A DNA stretch of 64,000 bases from an uncultured Collinsella sp. (GCA_934668875.1 CAKUON010000002.1:1-64000); one strand, 5' to 3'; shown: positions 1 to 8,751, counted from the first letter of the stretch. A program made the numbers and translations. The notes: generated by a model not told the origin, from the sequence alone.

Positions 1-30
1 GCGCCGCTCTCGCGACGCCGTCATAATCTT

Positions 31-76
31 CTGGTGCCCCCGGGCGGATTCGAACCGTCGACACCCGCTTTAGGAG
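31..76. repeat. attL: 46-bp copy of the tRNA-Arg 3' end
   Basis: Positions 31-76 are identical to 11386-11431, which lie inside the intact tRNA-Arg gene. The match starts next to the CCA end and runs through the T arm and into the anticodon arm. Beyond position 76 the sequence departs from the tRNA, so this copy is not a functional tRNA. Confidence 0.9.
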
Positions 77-183
77 GTCGTGGTCATTTACCTTATCTGG
101 TGAAATGCACTTTCGCTCATTTTTACATATTCGCAGGTAGACAACCTATTTCTTTGTTTTCGCTCGTTCTTATTAGAATTCTA

Positions 184-235
184 TTTCACCCTTTTTTCAC
201 CCCTAAAACCATATTGACGACTTGCAGGGGTGAAA
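184..235. promoter_or_regulatory. Left cluster of TTTCACCCCT sites (candidate integrase arm sites)
   Basis: Copies occur at 184-193 (TTTCACCCTT), 195-204 (exact) and, inverted, at 226-235 (AGGGGTGAAA). The same decamer clusters at the other end of the element (11296-11334). Tyrosine integrases commonly bind short repeated arm-type sites flanking the crossover core, which is the proposed role. Confidence 0.6.
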
Positions 236-238
236 AGT

Positions 239-293
239 TTACGTTAGGCTCGGGGCCGGGGCCTTCAAAGCCCCGGCCCCGAGCCTAACGTAA
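239..293. repeat. Perfect 24-bp inverted repeat upstream of the integrase
   Basis: Arms 239-262 and 270-293 are perfectly complementary around a 7-nt loop. The structure ends about 7 bp before the integrase Shine-Dalgarno. There is no T tract after it on the plus strand, so it is not a standard intrinsic terminator. It could be a leader structure shielding int from readthrough, or a protein-binding site. Confidence 0.8.
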
Positions 294-311
294 TCCCCTT
301 GGAGGACTCTT

Positions 312-1613
312 TTGGAAACCAGAATCAAACCAACCGCAAAGGGAACCTCTGAGCCCATCAAAGGAAAGCCAGGCTCATTCAAGATTTACTTCTCCCTCGG
401 ACGAGATCCAAGCTCCGGAAAGAACGGCAGCAAGGTTAAGTATCTCAAAACGCCAAAGAGAACCATCCACTGCAAGAGTAAGAACCCCAAAAACTGGCCC
501 AGCGAAGTCGCAAACGCTCTTGATGAGTACCGCAAGGAACTTGAGAGCTACGAACCATCTAGGGATGCACCTAGCACCGTTGCAGCGTATGCCGAAGACT
601 TCCATGTGCTCCGAGAGAATTCTTTTGGCTCGCCCCTCTCGTATCAAAGAGAGGGTTACGACGTACGACATATTCGTGAGTTGTTCGGAGACATACCCCT
701 AGATGACCTGAGGCCCGATGACATTAAGCGCGCCTATGCGGACGCTCGTTCAAATGGAAGATTCACCGATGCCGAGATTCGTCGTATTCACGTTAAGCTT
801 AAGCAGGTCATGCAAGATGCCCTTGAAAACGAGCTAATTAGCCGAAATCCCTGTATAGGCATCAAGCTACCAAAACCAGACCTGCGAGCACGCAACTTTC
901 TTCCCCCTGATGAGCTACCGAGATTCACCGAATGTTTGCTCGCCGAGCCAATGGGGCCCATGACCGTCTGCACCATGCTCATTTTCCACCTTGGACTGAG
1001 GAAAGGTGAGGCATTAGGACTCAGCTGGTTCGATTACAACCCCGATGCCATGGAGCTCCGAATTATCCGCCAGTACACCAGCGACAAGACCTTGAGGCCC
1101 CCGAAATCTGAAATGAGCAGACGCATTCTCTCTATAGACAAAACGCTGGCCGACTACTTGGACAAATGGAAGGACATGCAGCGAGACATATTCAGACGCC
1201 ACGGGCTGAAACAAAAGGACACCGACCCCATCGTCCACGCGTTCAGCATAGGAAAGGATGCCGACGGTTTCCGTAGCATAAGCATCACCAGACCAAGCGG
1301 GCACAACTACTCTCGATGGTTTAGGGACTTCTGTGTCGATAACGGCTATGGAAGTTACAGCAACGTGACGAGGCAGTTCATGCGCAACGGAAAGCTTCAT
1401 ACGCGCGGCACTGGTTACTCGGGGCTTGTTCCCCATGGCCTTCGTCACACCGCTGCAACCGTCCTTGTGGCGAGCAACGTGGACTTAAAAACCGTTCAGG
1501 CCCGAATGGGTCATGCGTCCGCAAGTACAACGGCCAACTTCTACACCCATGCAATCAGAGCCAATGACCGAAATGCAGCTGAGGTTTTTGAATCTCTGTC
1601 CAATCATAATTAG
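312..1613 (+). CDS. int: Tyrosine recombinase (integrase)
   Basis: A site-specific recombinase of 433 residues that would catalyse insertion and excision at the tRNA-Arg site. The catalytic set is visible: Arg230 in a LGLRKGEALGL motif, the HGLRH box (His375, Arg378), His401 in MGHAS and the nucleophile Tyr411 in FYTHA. Residues 85-175 have the helical look of a core-binding domain and the first 50 residues may bind arm sites. The start is TTG at 312, chosen because GGAGGA (301-306) sits just upstream. It is transcribed away from attL into the element. Confidence 0.95.
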   Translation: METRIKPTAKGTSEPIKGKPGSFKIYFSLGRDPSSGKNGSKVKYLKTPKRTIHCKSKNPKNWPSEVANALDEYRKELESYEPSRDAPSTVAAYAEDFHVLRENSFGSPLSYQREGYDVRHIRELFGDIPLDDLRPDDIKRAYADARSNGRFTDAEIRRIHVKLKQVMQDALENELISRNPCIGIKLPKPDLRARNFLPPDELPRFTECLLAEPMGPMTVCTMLIFHLGLRKGEALGLSWFDYNPDAMELRIIRQYTSDKTLRPPKSEMSRRILSIDKTLADYLDKWKDMQRDIFRRHGLKQKDTDPIVHAFSIGKDADGFRSISITRPSGHNYSRWFRDFCVDNGYGSYSNVTRQFMRNGKLHTRGTGYSGLVPHGLRHTAATVLVASNVDLKTVQARMGHASASTTANFYTHAIRANDRNAAEVFESLSNHN

Positions 1614-1729
1614 CTAGTTTACCTTGTATTTCATGGTTTCTCCATGTGGTGGGCTATCCATTCCGTGACTTTTGGATATCCTAAGCCCTAAGTGATACGA
1701 TACCGTTAGAAAGATTGGAGGTGAGATTA

Positions 1730-2461
1730 ATGGCAATCACAAAAAAGGCCGAGAAACGCATTCGAATTCCTGATGAATTGAAAATACCCTTCTCGCAGAT
1801 GGTCGCTGATGAGGCGTACCTGCGTGCTGCCGACGAATCTAAAACCATCATCGGACTCGTCTTTGATACAGTCCTCCCAGCCGCCGCCTATCCACACGAA
1901 AGGATGTATGACGTCTATTGCGGTGACAGCTTGTTCACTAGCATCTCGGATGTTCTTCGCTCGAACGTCACCGGCGCGATAGGAGTTGTTAATGATAAAT
2001 ATTACAAACCTATCGTCGAATTTGGAGCCGAACTTATTCGTTCGAAAAACTGCGGTACAAGCCTCTTCACTGGCGCGGCGGACATGCCGCATCTGCGTCG
2101 CTGTTTCGATTCCGTCATCGAGTACATGGAGCATGGAATGCCTCGCGATCCGGAGGACCCATTCGCCGATTACGAGGCAACCAGAGCAGCAAGGTATGGT
2201 CGCGAGCTAATGGTCGAAATGAGCAGCGAGTTTAGCCGTGCCCCCGTCGCGGCGCTCGTGTATTTCGCCATCGAATATTTCGACGAAATCGGAGCGTTAA
2301 ACGCGACGTGCGCCTACTTGGCCGACGCCTTTTCCGCGCTAGAAGAAAGCGTCACTATCTCGGCCGACAAGTGCGGCAACAACCGTATACCCCCGGACAC
2401 CCCGGACTTGCGCCGCAAGTGGAGTGACCTATTGGAATCGGTCTGCTCCGATTGGAAATAA
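1730..2461 (+). CDS. Hypothetical protein of the mobile element
   Basis: A soluble protein of 243 residues that I do not recognise. ATG at 1730 is preferred to an in-frame TTG at 1715, because GGAGGTG at 1717-1723 fits the ATG. The N terminus is basic, and there is no signal peptide or membrane segment. Residues near 15-60 (IPDELKIPFSQMVADEA) read like the N terminus of small DNA-binding or conjugation-associated proteins, but no catalytic motif is visible. It lies between the integrase and the replication/mobilization genes and probably serves the element. Confidence 0.7.
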   Translation: MAITKKAEKRIRIPDELKIPFSQMVADEAYLRAADESKTIIGLVFDTVLPAAAYPHERMYDVYCGDSLFTSISDVLRSNVTGAIGVVNDKYYKPIVEFGAELIRSKNCGTSLFTGAADMPHLRRCFDSVIEYMEHGMPRDPEDPFADYEATRAARYGRELMVEMSSEFSRAPVAALVYFAIEYFDEIGALNATCAYLADAFSALEESVTISADKCGNNRIPPDTPDLRRKWSDLLESVCSDWK

Positions 2462-2536
2462 AAACAGCACCCGACCCCTCTCTCTTAGTCGCCAAACCTC
2501 GAAGAGGAGCCGAGCGCCTCAAACAAGGAGTTTATC

Positions 2537-2779
2537 ATGCATTTTGCAGATGGCCCCAAGGTTGATGCCATTTCCGCAGGCATCAACCTTCGTCACACCG
2601 GCACCGAGCGCATCTTGAGCCGTCTCGATGTCCAGATTCTCACGGGCATTGGCCAATCGAGTGCCATCCGGCTCATGAAGTCGACGCACCATTGCTTTCG
2701 CGTCGCCAACCAGTATTTCGTCATGGAGAAAGATCTCTACGACTATTTCAGAAAACTCGCTGAGGAGGCGAGCGAATAA
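2537..2779 (+). CDS. Small excisionase-like winged-helix protein
   Basis: An 80-residue protein. Its central part (LTGIGQSSAIRLMK, then a wing-like stretch ending in YFVMEKDLYDYF) resembles the MerR/excisionase-type helix-turn-helix in which a short recognition helix is followed by a wing. AAGGAG precedes the ATG. Its stop overlaps the start of the helicase-like gene (TAATG), so the two are translationally coupled. It may be a recombination directionality factor or a replication accessory protein; the family is inferred from the look of the motif only. Confidence 0.65.
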   Translation: MHFADGPKVDAISAGINLRHTGTERILSRLDVQILTGIGQSSAIRLMKSTHHCFRVANQYFVMEKDLYDYFRKLAEEASE

Positions 2780-3675
2780 TGCAGTGTCCGACTCCCAATC
2801 CTCTCGTTTTTGAGTCCGACATGCTCGATGAGCGCGTCAACGCCCTTCAGGGCGATCGCCCCATCGCCTTCTTTGGGCTCAAGGCCCTTAACGACATTCT
2901 CGGCGGCGTCTACCCCGGGCTTAACTATGCCATCGGGACTGGACCCGGCAAGGGCAAAACTACGCTGGCCCTGCAGGAAGCCGACAAACTCGCGGCCGAC
3001 GGTCACCCTGTCATCTATGTTTCTACCGAGCTCCCCGCGCACAAGCTCTTGGAAAAGAGCCTTGCGCGACTCAGCGACAACGGGCTCGCGCTCTCTGAGG
3101 TATCGAATGCGGCGGCTGCAGACCACCCTAAGCACGAGGTCTTTGAGGCCGCGCTAAACGCATATCGCGACCGCATCGCCCCCAACCTCTGCATCACCGG
3201 TCCGCTGAACACCGTCGAGCTCTCAAACCTCGTAGGACTGATGGCACGCGAGCGTAACGAAGCCCCCATCGTCTTCGCGGACTACCTTCAGCTCCTCGCC
3301 TGCGGTACCACGGCGGGCCAGCAGTTTATCGACGAACGCCTAGCAATTACGGCGTGTGTTAAGGGTTTGCGCGAAATCTCGAACCTCTACGGCTCACCCG
3401 TCATCGCCCTGAGCTCGACCACGCGCAAGTCCTACGAATCGGGGAAGTCGAATAAACCCAATCTGGGAATGTTCGGCGGCTCTTCCACGGTCGAATACAG
3501 TTTCGATTCCGTCCTCTTCCTTGCCGATGACGACGGGAAGCCCGACCATGCCTTTGAGCCGCCCGCAGTCGGCACTCCACTTAAGCTCATCGCTCTCAAG
3601 AACCGTTACGGCACGTTGGGTGAGGCCCGACTCGATTTCGACGGGGCCCATGCCACCTTTCTCGATAGGCGTTAG
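2779..3675 (+). CDS. DnaB-like replicative helicase core (RecA-fold ATPase)
   Basis: A RecA-type ATPase of 298 residues. Walker A is GTGPGKGKTT (about 53-62), Walker B is VFADYLQLL with Asp168, followed by a VIALSSTTR stretch and the late IALKNRYG segment. These match motifs H1, H1a, H2, H3 and H4 of DnaB family helicases in order. The DnaB N-terminal domain is absent, so it resembles plasmid RepA-type hexameric helicases. It probably unwinds DNA during replication or transfer of the excised element. It is coupled to the upstream small gene, and MobC follows 3 bp later. Confidence 0.8.
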   Translation: MQCPTPNPLVFESDMLDERVNALQGDRPIAFFGLKALNDILGGVYPGLNYAIGTGPGKGKTTLALQEADKLAADGHPVIYVSTELPAHKLLEKSLARLSDNGLALSEVSNAAAADHPKHEVFEAALNAYRDRIAPNLCITGPLNTVELSNLVGLMARERNEAPIVFADYLQLLACGTTAGQQFIDERLAITACVKGLREISNLYGSPVIALSSTTRKSYESGKSNKPNLGMFGGSSTVEYSFDSVLFLADDDGKPDHAFEPPAVGTPLKLIALKNRYGTLGEARLDFDGAHATFLDRR

Positions 3676-3678
3676 GCG

Positions 3679-4029
3679 ATGCGCGGTACCAGCAGGACCG
3701 CGCATATCAACGTTCGTATGACCGACGGAGAGCGAGCCGCAATCGTAGCCCGCTCCTCCTCTTACGGCATGTCACCATCGACGTTTATGCGCGAGGCCGC
3801 GCTCAATATCGGTCAAGAGCCGGTCAAGATCGCCGACGAAGCAACCTTGCGACAAATGCTCGTAGAGATGAAACGCCAAGGAAACAACCTTAACCAAGCC
3901 GTGCGCTCCATCAACACCTACGGCATCGGCCAACAAACAGCCATCCAGCTTGCAAACACCGTCCAACTGATATCGAATACGGCTTTCGAGCTCTCAACCC
4001 TTCTATCGAAAACAAAGGAGCGACTATGA
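3679..4029 (+). CDS. mobC: MobC-like relaxosome accessory protein
   Basis: A 116-residue protein. The N terminus (AHINVRMTDGERAAIVARSSSYG) looks like a ribbon-helix-helix DNA-binding fold, and the middle carries RQGNNLNQ, the hallmark of the MobC/relaxosome family. Such proteins bind near oriT and help the relaxase open the DNA. The stop overlaps the coupling-protein start by 4 bp (ATGA), indicating one mobilization operon. Confidence 0.85.
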   Translation: MRGTSRTAHINVRMTDGERAAIVARSSSYGMSPSTFMREAALNIGQEPVKIADEATLRQMLVEMKRQGNNLNQAVRSINTYGIGQQTAIQLANTVQLISNTAFELSTLLSKTKERL

Positions 4030-5942
4030 AAAGCAAGTTGCTCACCGCTCTTATATCGTCCATCGTCATCGTATTTCTCGCCTGTCCATTTCTCGCCTCC
4101 TCCATTGGTGATATCGCTTCTGGGGTCATGCCCGATGCCTCGACCTCTTCCCAAGAACTCAATGCGACAACAGTTCTCAATTGGTGGCTCTCGGGTTCAT
4201 TCGTCGCACATCTCGCAGGAACCGCCCTCACGCTCCTTCTCGCGCTCTGCGCCTGCTTCCTCATCGCCTACTCAAGCTCACTTAAATCTCGTGCTGATGA
4301 CGGCGGTGTGCTTGGGGACGCCCGCATCAAAACGGGCCACGAGGTCGTAAAGGGTTCCATCAAGTGGGACGGTTTCACAAACCCCTCTTCGCGCGGATTC
4401 GTATACGGTTTTACAAAGCAGCTCGGCAGGCCCTGTTATCTCTTCGAACCCAAGAAAATGATATTCATATCCGGTTCTACAGGATCAGGTAAGTCGAGGT
4501 TCCTTTATCTACCCTCTATTGATTTGCTCACGTATGGTGATGACTCCAACGGCTCCAAACCCGCCACGCTCGTCATCTCCGACGTCAAGAACGAGCTCAT
4601 AGAGCTAACGGGCGACGAGCTTACCCGTCGCGGCTACCGTGTCCTCCTGCTCGATACACAGCACCCCTATCGCGGCCAAAAATTCAACCCGCTCAAGCGG
4701 GTCGTCGACCTCCACGCCGAAAGCCGCGACCAAGAGGCCGAGCAGGCGGCGGATGCTATCGCGGAGCTTGTGGTACAGGACGACGAAAAGGGCAAGGGAT
4801 CGCACTGGACCGCATCCGCACGGGGCCTCCTATCCGCCCTCATCTTGTTAATCTCCATGTCCGACGAATGCCCCAAGGAGGCAAAACATCTTGCGACCGT
4901 CTGCGAAGTTCTGAACCGAGGCACCGAGGCTGAGGGCGACGACCCCGCCGAGCCGCTCAAGAGCGTCTTCCGCGCCCTGCCGAATGGGCATCCAGCCAAG
5001 AACAGGGCCTCTCAGTTCGTCTCTTCGGGCGGCAATGAGCTCAGAAGCATCCTCTCGACACTCAAGGTGGCTCTCCGCCCGTTCTCCTCGGCACCGATTG
5101 CATGGATGACCTCAGGCTCGGACATTAACCCGAGCAAGGTCCTCGCTGAGAAAACGACGCTCTTCCTCCATGTGCTCGATGAGGGCTCGCCCTACAACTG
5201 CATAGCGGCGATTTTTCTCTCGCAGCTCTGGGCAACCGTCCAAACCGCCGCCGATTCCAACGGCGGCAGGCTTCCCCGGCCCGTCCAGATACTCGGCGAC
5301 GAATGGGGCAACCTTCCCCGTGTCGAATGCCTACCCGCCCTCCTCAGTCTAGGTCGCAGTTACGGAATCTTCTGGGCAGGCGCGACACAAGACGTCAGCC
5401 AGCTGAACAAGTACGGCGAAAAAGACGGGCGCAGGAAGATTCTCGCGAACTGCGGCGTCAAGATTGCCATGAAGCTCGCTGAAGAAGAGGACCGCCGGTA
5501 CTTCACCGAGCTCATCGGCAAGACCACCCGCCATACGCAAGGCACGAGCAGCAGCAAAGCGACATCGGGGTCATCAGCATCGATCTCCTACAGTGAAAGC
5601 GCCGACGACGTACTACATGCATGGGAATGGCGCGACATGGCCCCCGACCGGGACGGGATAATCGTCGTCAAACATGCAGACAACGGAATGCCCGCCAACC
5701 GCGCCGGAGTCTTCCGCACACCTGTTGTCGATTGCACCAAGACGCCCTCGAAGGGGCACTTCGACCTCGGAAGCCCGGAGCACGAAGCAGAGAAGCGCCG
5801 TGCCTATCAGAAGCGGTTGGACGAGACCGCAGACGAAAGGATGAGCGAGCGAGTCGACCTCTGGTGCCCAGAATGGCCCGGACCGAAAAGGAAGGCCGAA
5901 TCCGAGTCGACCGACAAGTTCAGTGGCCTCTCACTCGACTAG
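4026..5942 (+). CDS. VirD4/TraG-type coupling protein (T4CP)
   Basis: A 638-residue membrane ATPase that would deliver the relaxase-DNA complex to a type IV secretion channel. Two N-terminal membrane segments are visible (about 5-28 and 58-82), followed by Walker A GSTGSGKS (150-157) and Walker B ILGDEWGNLP (Asp425, Glu426). The C terminus is Ser-rich near 515-530, then charged. It sits in a mobC-T4CP-relaxase operon. An IME carrying its own coupling protein but no channel genes would depend on a resident conjugative element. Confidence 0.92.
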   Translation: MKSKLLTALISSIVIVFLACPFLASSIGDIASGVMPDASTSSQELNATTVLNWWLSGSFVAHLAGTALTLLLALCACFLIAYSSSLKSRADDGGVLGDARIKTGHEVVKGSIKWDGFTNPSSRGFVYGFTKQLGRPCYLFEPKKMIFISGSTGSGKSRFLYLPSIDLLTYGDDSNGSKPATLVISDVKNELIELTGDELTRRGYRVLLLDTQHPYRGQKFNPLKRVVDLHAESRDQEAEQAADAIAELVVQDDEKGKGSHWTASARGLLSALILLISMSDECPKEAKHLATVCEVLNRGTEAEGDDPAEPLKSVFRALPNGHPAKNRASQFVSSGGNELRSILSTLKVALRPFSSAPIAWMTSGSDINPSKVLAEKTTLFLHVLDEGSPYNCIAAIFLSQLWATVQTAADSNGGRLPRPVQILGDEWGNLPRVECLPALLSLGRSYGIFWAGATQDVSQLNKYGEKDGRRKILANCGVKIAMKLAEEEDRRYFTELIGKTTRHTQGTSSSKATSGSSASISYSESADDVLHAWEWRDMAPDRDGIIVVKHADNGMPANRAGVFRTPVVDCTKTPSKGHFDLGSPEHEAEKRRAYQKRLDETADERMSERVDLWCPEWPGPKRKAESESTDKFSGLSLD

Positions 5943-5952
5943 GCGGAAACCC

Positions 5953-6891
5953 ATGACAGCAATCAAACAAACAAGCGTATGCAGCGAGAAGCATCTCTCC
6001 AATCTCAAGGATTACCTCTCATGGGACAGGGATAAGGCGCTTGCGCACGACACCCGGAACATCATCGACGAAGCACGCTGGTTCCAAGAGATGGAAGACA
6101 CCCGCAAGGCCATGGGACACGACAAACCGGGGAAAGCCGGGGCAAAGTGCACCTACATGCAGCACCAGATACTCGGCTTCCTCCCCGACGAGTGCGACCT
6201 CAACGGCGGAAAGATGACGCCCGACATGTGCATGAGGTACGCGCGGGACTACGTGGACGAGCGTTACCCGAACCAAGAGGTCGTGATGGTGCTTCACCGC
6301 GAGCGCTGCCGCTCCGACGGCACCGACCGCTATGCCGTGCACATCGGCATCAACCGCAGCAACCTCGAGACAGGCAGGAGGCTCGACGAGGGTCCCGCAC
6401 GCAAGGCCGCAACCGCGAGGGTGAAGACCGTCCGCGCCTTGGACGAGAAGTATGGGCTCAGGCAGCTTGAGCGCGGCAAGGCCAACTCGCGCGTTCACGC
6501 GAGACAACCGGGCAGGGAGGAACGCGACATGGCCCGCAAGGGGCAGGCCGAGCGCTCCGAGAACGCCCGCGTCCGCGTGGCGGTCGCCCGCCGCGTCGAG
6601 GAGGTCGGGCGAATGAGGGACTGCCCCGACCGCATGGCCGAGCTCGACCGGCGGCTCAGGCGAGACGGCATCGAGCTCGCGAGGTCGAAGGGCGGGAGCC
6701 TCCAGTACCGATTCTTCTCGAAGACCCTCGGGGCCGTGCGGAAGGTCAACGGCGGCAGGCTCGGCTTCGCGGTCGACCGCTCGACCGGCCTCGTCGTCCG
6801 CTTCACGCTGCGCGGGATAGCGACGGCGATGAGGGCGTTCTGGGAACTTGAGCGCAAGGCGCACGAGAACCAGAACGGGCGCGGGGACTAA
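5953..6891 (+). CDS. mobA: MobA/MOBP-like relaxase
   Basis: A 312-residue relaxase that would nick oriT and pilot the strand. ATG 5953 is chosen over an upstream in-frame start (5923) because AGGCGGA (5941-5947) precedes it. Tyr21 in LKDYLSW is the candidate nucleophile. His115, His130 and Asn134 sit in the motif III region (VLHRERC and AVHIGIN, followed by ETG). In most MOBP relaxases the metal-binding motif is HxHxxxN; here the first His of that pair is Ala, leaving a divergent site. The rest is Arg-rich. Arg codons here favour AGG/CGC mixtures typical of the element. Confidence 0.82.
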   Translation: MTAIKQTSVCSEKHLSNLKDYLSWDRDKALAHDTRNIIDEARWFQEMEDTRKAMGHDKPGKAGAKCTYMQHQILGFLPDECDLNGGKMTPDMCMRYARDYVDERYPNQEVVMVLHRERCRSDGTDRYAVHIGINRSNLETGRRLDEGPARKAATARVKTVRALDEKYGLRQLERGKANSRVHARQPGREERDMARKGQAERSENARVRVAVARRVEEVGRMRDCPDRMAELDRRLRRDGIELARSKGGSLQYRFFSKTLGAVRKVNGGRLGFAVDRSTGLVVRFTLRGIATAMRAFWELERKAHENQNGRGD

Positions 6892-6898
6892 GCACTTG

Positions 6899-6930
6899 GG
6901 CCGGGACGCAACAGGCGTTCCGGCCTTTTT
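6899..6930 (+). terminator. Terminator after the relaxase
   Basis: An 11-bp GC-rich stem (6899-6909 with 6915-6925, one G-T pair) and a 5-nt loop are followed by TTTTT, directly after the relaxase stop codon. Confidence 0.85.
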
Positions 6931-6959
6931 GGCGAGAGCGACTTAGAAGCGGTTCGCCC

Positions 6960-7331
6960 CCGCCGCAGGCGGCAAGATGATTCCGTGCAACGGAATCCAT
7001 ATCTTGCCTGCACGGAGCGAGCCGGTTGCCGAGGCAACGCGAGCCCGGGCAGGTGAGCGCCGGTTGAGCCGACGCCGAAGAGACGCGACCCATGGGGAGC
7101 GTCGCACGACGGTGCTCGGCGACCCGGCGCGAGAGGCCCCGTCCGGCGAACGGCGGAGCGATGGCGACCTCTGGAAGCCATCGAGCGCAGCCGTTCGGCG
7201 GGCGGGGCCGGCGTGAGCGGAGGCGGACGAAACGCGATCCTTGGGAGCGTTGCAGGAAGCCGTAGCGAGAGCGACGCCACGCGTCGCGGGGGTCCCGCTT
7301 ATGGGCGGGACCCATCGGCCGCAAGGCCGAT
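6960..7331. other. Strongly structured non-coding region (candidate oriT or structured RNA)
   Basis: About 370 bp without a credible gene, packed with hairpins. There is a nested repeat at 6971-7008; a 20-bp imperfect stem at 7135-7154/7190-7209 enclosing a perfect 7-bp stem at 7159-7165/7177-7183; a 9-bp stem at 7290-7298/7305-7313; and a 7-bp stem with a GCAA tetraloop at 7314-7331. It follows the mobilization operon and ends at a terminator (7345-7375). Its place suits an oriT; the tetraloop and terminal terminator also suit a structured RNA read on the plus strand. Confidence 0.5.
6971..7008. repeat. Nested inverted repeat, candidate oriT/nic hairpin
   Basis: The outer arms GGCAAGAT (6971-6978) and ATCTTGCC (7001-7008) enclose an inner stem GATTCCG/CGGAATC (6979-6985, 6991-6997) with a 5-nt loop and a 3-nt bulge. 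Hairpins of this kind next to relaxase genes are often the relaxase recognition site. Confidence 0.45.
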
Positions 7332-7344
7332 CGATGAACATTAA

Positions 7345-7375
7345 GAAAGCCCCGGTCATTTGGTCGGGGCTTTCC
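7345..7375. terminator. Bidirectional terminator
   Basis: AAAGCCCCG (7346-7354) pairs with CGGGGCTTT (7365-7373), giving A/T tails on both strands. It closes the minus-strand surface-protein gene and possibly the structured plus-strand region. Confidence 0.8.
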
Positions 7376-7410
7376 TTACCTGAAACAGACGATTGCTTCG
7401 CTCTTTCAAG

Positions 7411-8751
7411 TTACTTCGTGGCACCGCAAGAAGAGCACTTATACCCAGTGGTCACAGTCTCATCCCATGCATCGCGCACCTGCACCTGCTCGTCATAGGC
7501 CGCTTGGTCGGTCACGGTTTCATAATACCCCTGCTTTACAGTCACATAGGTAGAGTGATAGCTTCCGCAATTACCACCATTCATAAGAGAGTTGTTAATA
7601 TGTCCCCAAGGGTCAGACGTGATATCCGCACCGCACTGGTTGCAGATATAGTGTTCCTCCGTCACCGCGTCATGCCATACCTGATGCGTCACCGCGTCGT
7701 GGTGGACGGTCTTGTACTGAGCGTCGTGATGAACGGTTTTTGTCTGGGCAACCCAGTTGTGCTGGTGCGCCGGGGTGTCATCCTTCTTCGTCGTGCTGCC
7801 CGAGTTCGAACCGGAGCTAGAGTTGCCACCGTTGTTGTTTCCGCTCGGCTTGCTGTCGGACTTACCGTCATCCTTCTTGGATGAGGAATCTCCCTTGCTG
7901 CCGGAACCGGAGTTCCCGTTATCCGTCTTGCCGTCGGAGGTCTCCGGTACCTTGGCATCGGACTTGTCCTCCTTGGCCGTCTCCTGCGCCTTCTCGGTCT
8001 CCTTCTCGACGGCATCGGCATCGGCGTTCGGGTTTGTATTGATGTTGACCTGGAACATCTTCACGACCTCGGCACCCTTGTCCCCGGTCAGGGTGGAATC
8101 ACCCTTCTTCACGGCTTCCGCGATATCCTTGGCAATAGCTGTCAGGTCGTCCTTCGTCATCTTGTCCGCATCCACCTTTTCGAGCGTGATGACGGTACCG
8201 TTCGTTTTCTTGTCATCTTTCCCGGCCTTGACCTTACTGGACGCGGCCTTATAGGTAGAGCCGTCCGCGTTCACCGGCGGGATGAGGGTGACGATGTAGG
8301 TGCCGGACTTGCCGACCTTCACGGTCACCTGCTTGTTCGCGGCGATGGCGGTGTAGAAGTCCACCTTCCCGTCCGCATCCTTTATATGGGCGATGACGGG
8401 CGTGGAGGTGTCCGCATCCCAGCCGTCAGCCTTCACCTCAAGGATAAGTACCATGTCCTGCTCCTCATCGTCCTTCGACTGCGACACCGCAGGGGCATTG
8501 GAATCTCCCGTCCAACCGGCATGTGAGATGACGTAAGCCCCGCCGCCGATGAGAAGCGCCGCGCAGAGGATTCCCGCACCAGCCACGCAGACCTGCTTAC
8601 GGGAGAACTCGCGCCCGAAGAACACTAGCGGCTTCTTAGCATTCTCCTCCTCCGTGGAATCCACGACCTTCGGGATTTCGGCGGTCTTGTCCGCCGGGAT
8701 ACCCTCAGTCTCGGTGCTGTTGTCATTAAACATATTGCTGTCTTTCTTCAT
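7411..8751 (-). CDS. Membrane-anchored surface protein A with C-terminal Cys/His repeats
   Basis: A protein of 446 residues with a charged cytoplasmic N terminus and one membrane segment (VAGAGILCAALLIGGGAYV). An all-beta-looking domain follows (VKADGWDADTSTPVIAHI to GKSGTYIVTLIPPVNADGS), then a short helical part, a long Ser/Gly/Lys/Asp linker and a tail. The tail has repeated VHHDA-type units and two CxxCG pairs (CNQCGAD, CSSCGATK) that could bind metal. ATG 8751 has AAAGGA upstream; an in-frame ATG at 8775 is less well supported. It is closely similar to the gene at 9406-10686 and related to the chromosomal gene at 20784. Function unknown; presumably surface exposed. Confidence 0.8.
   Translation of the reverse strand: MKKDSNMFNDNSTETEGIPADKTAEIPKVVDSTEEENAKKPLVFFGREFSRKQVCVAGAGILCAALLIGGGAYVISHAGWTGDSNAPAVSQSKDDEEQDMVLILEVKADGWDADTSTPVIAHIKDADGKVDFYTAIAANKQVTVKVGKSGTYIVTLIPPVNADGSTYKAASSKVKAGKDDKKTNGTVITLEKVDADKMTKDDLTAIAKDIAEAVKKGDSTLTGDKGAEVVKMFQVNINTNPNADADAVEKETEKAQETAKEDKSDAKVPETSDGKTDNGNSGSGSKGDSSSKKDDGKSDSKPSGNNNGGNSSSGSNSGSTTKKDDTPAHQHNWVAQTKTVHHDAQYKTVHHDAVTHQVWHDAVTEEHYICNQCGADITSDPWGHINNSLMNGGNCGSYHSTYVTVKQGYYETVTDQAAYDEQVQVRDAWDETVTTGYKCSSCGATK

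Noticed and set aside
6803..7324. Arg-rich 173-codon minus-strand frame
   Set aside because: It overlaps the relaxase end and the hairpin region, has no plausible composition and no Shine-Dalgarno.
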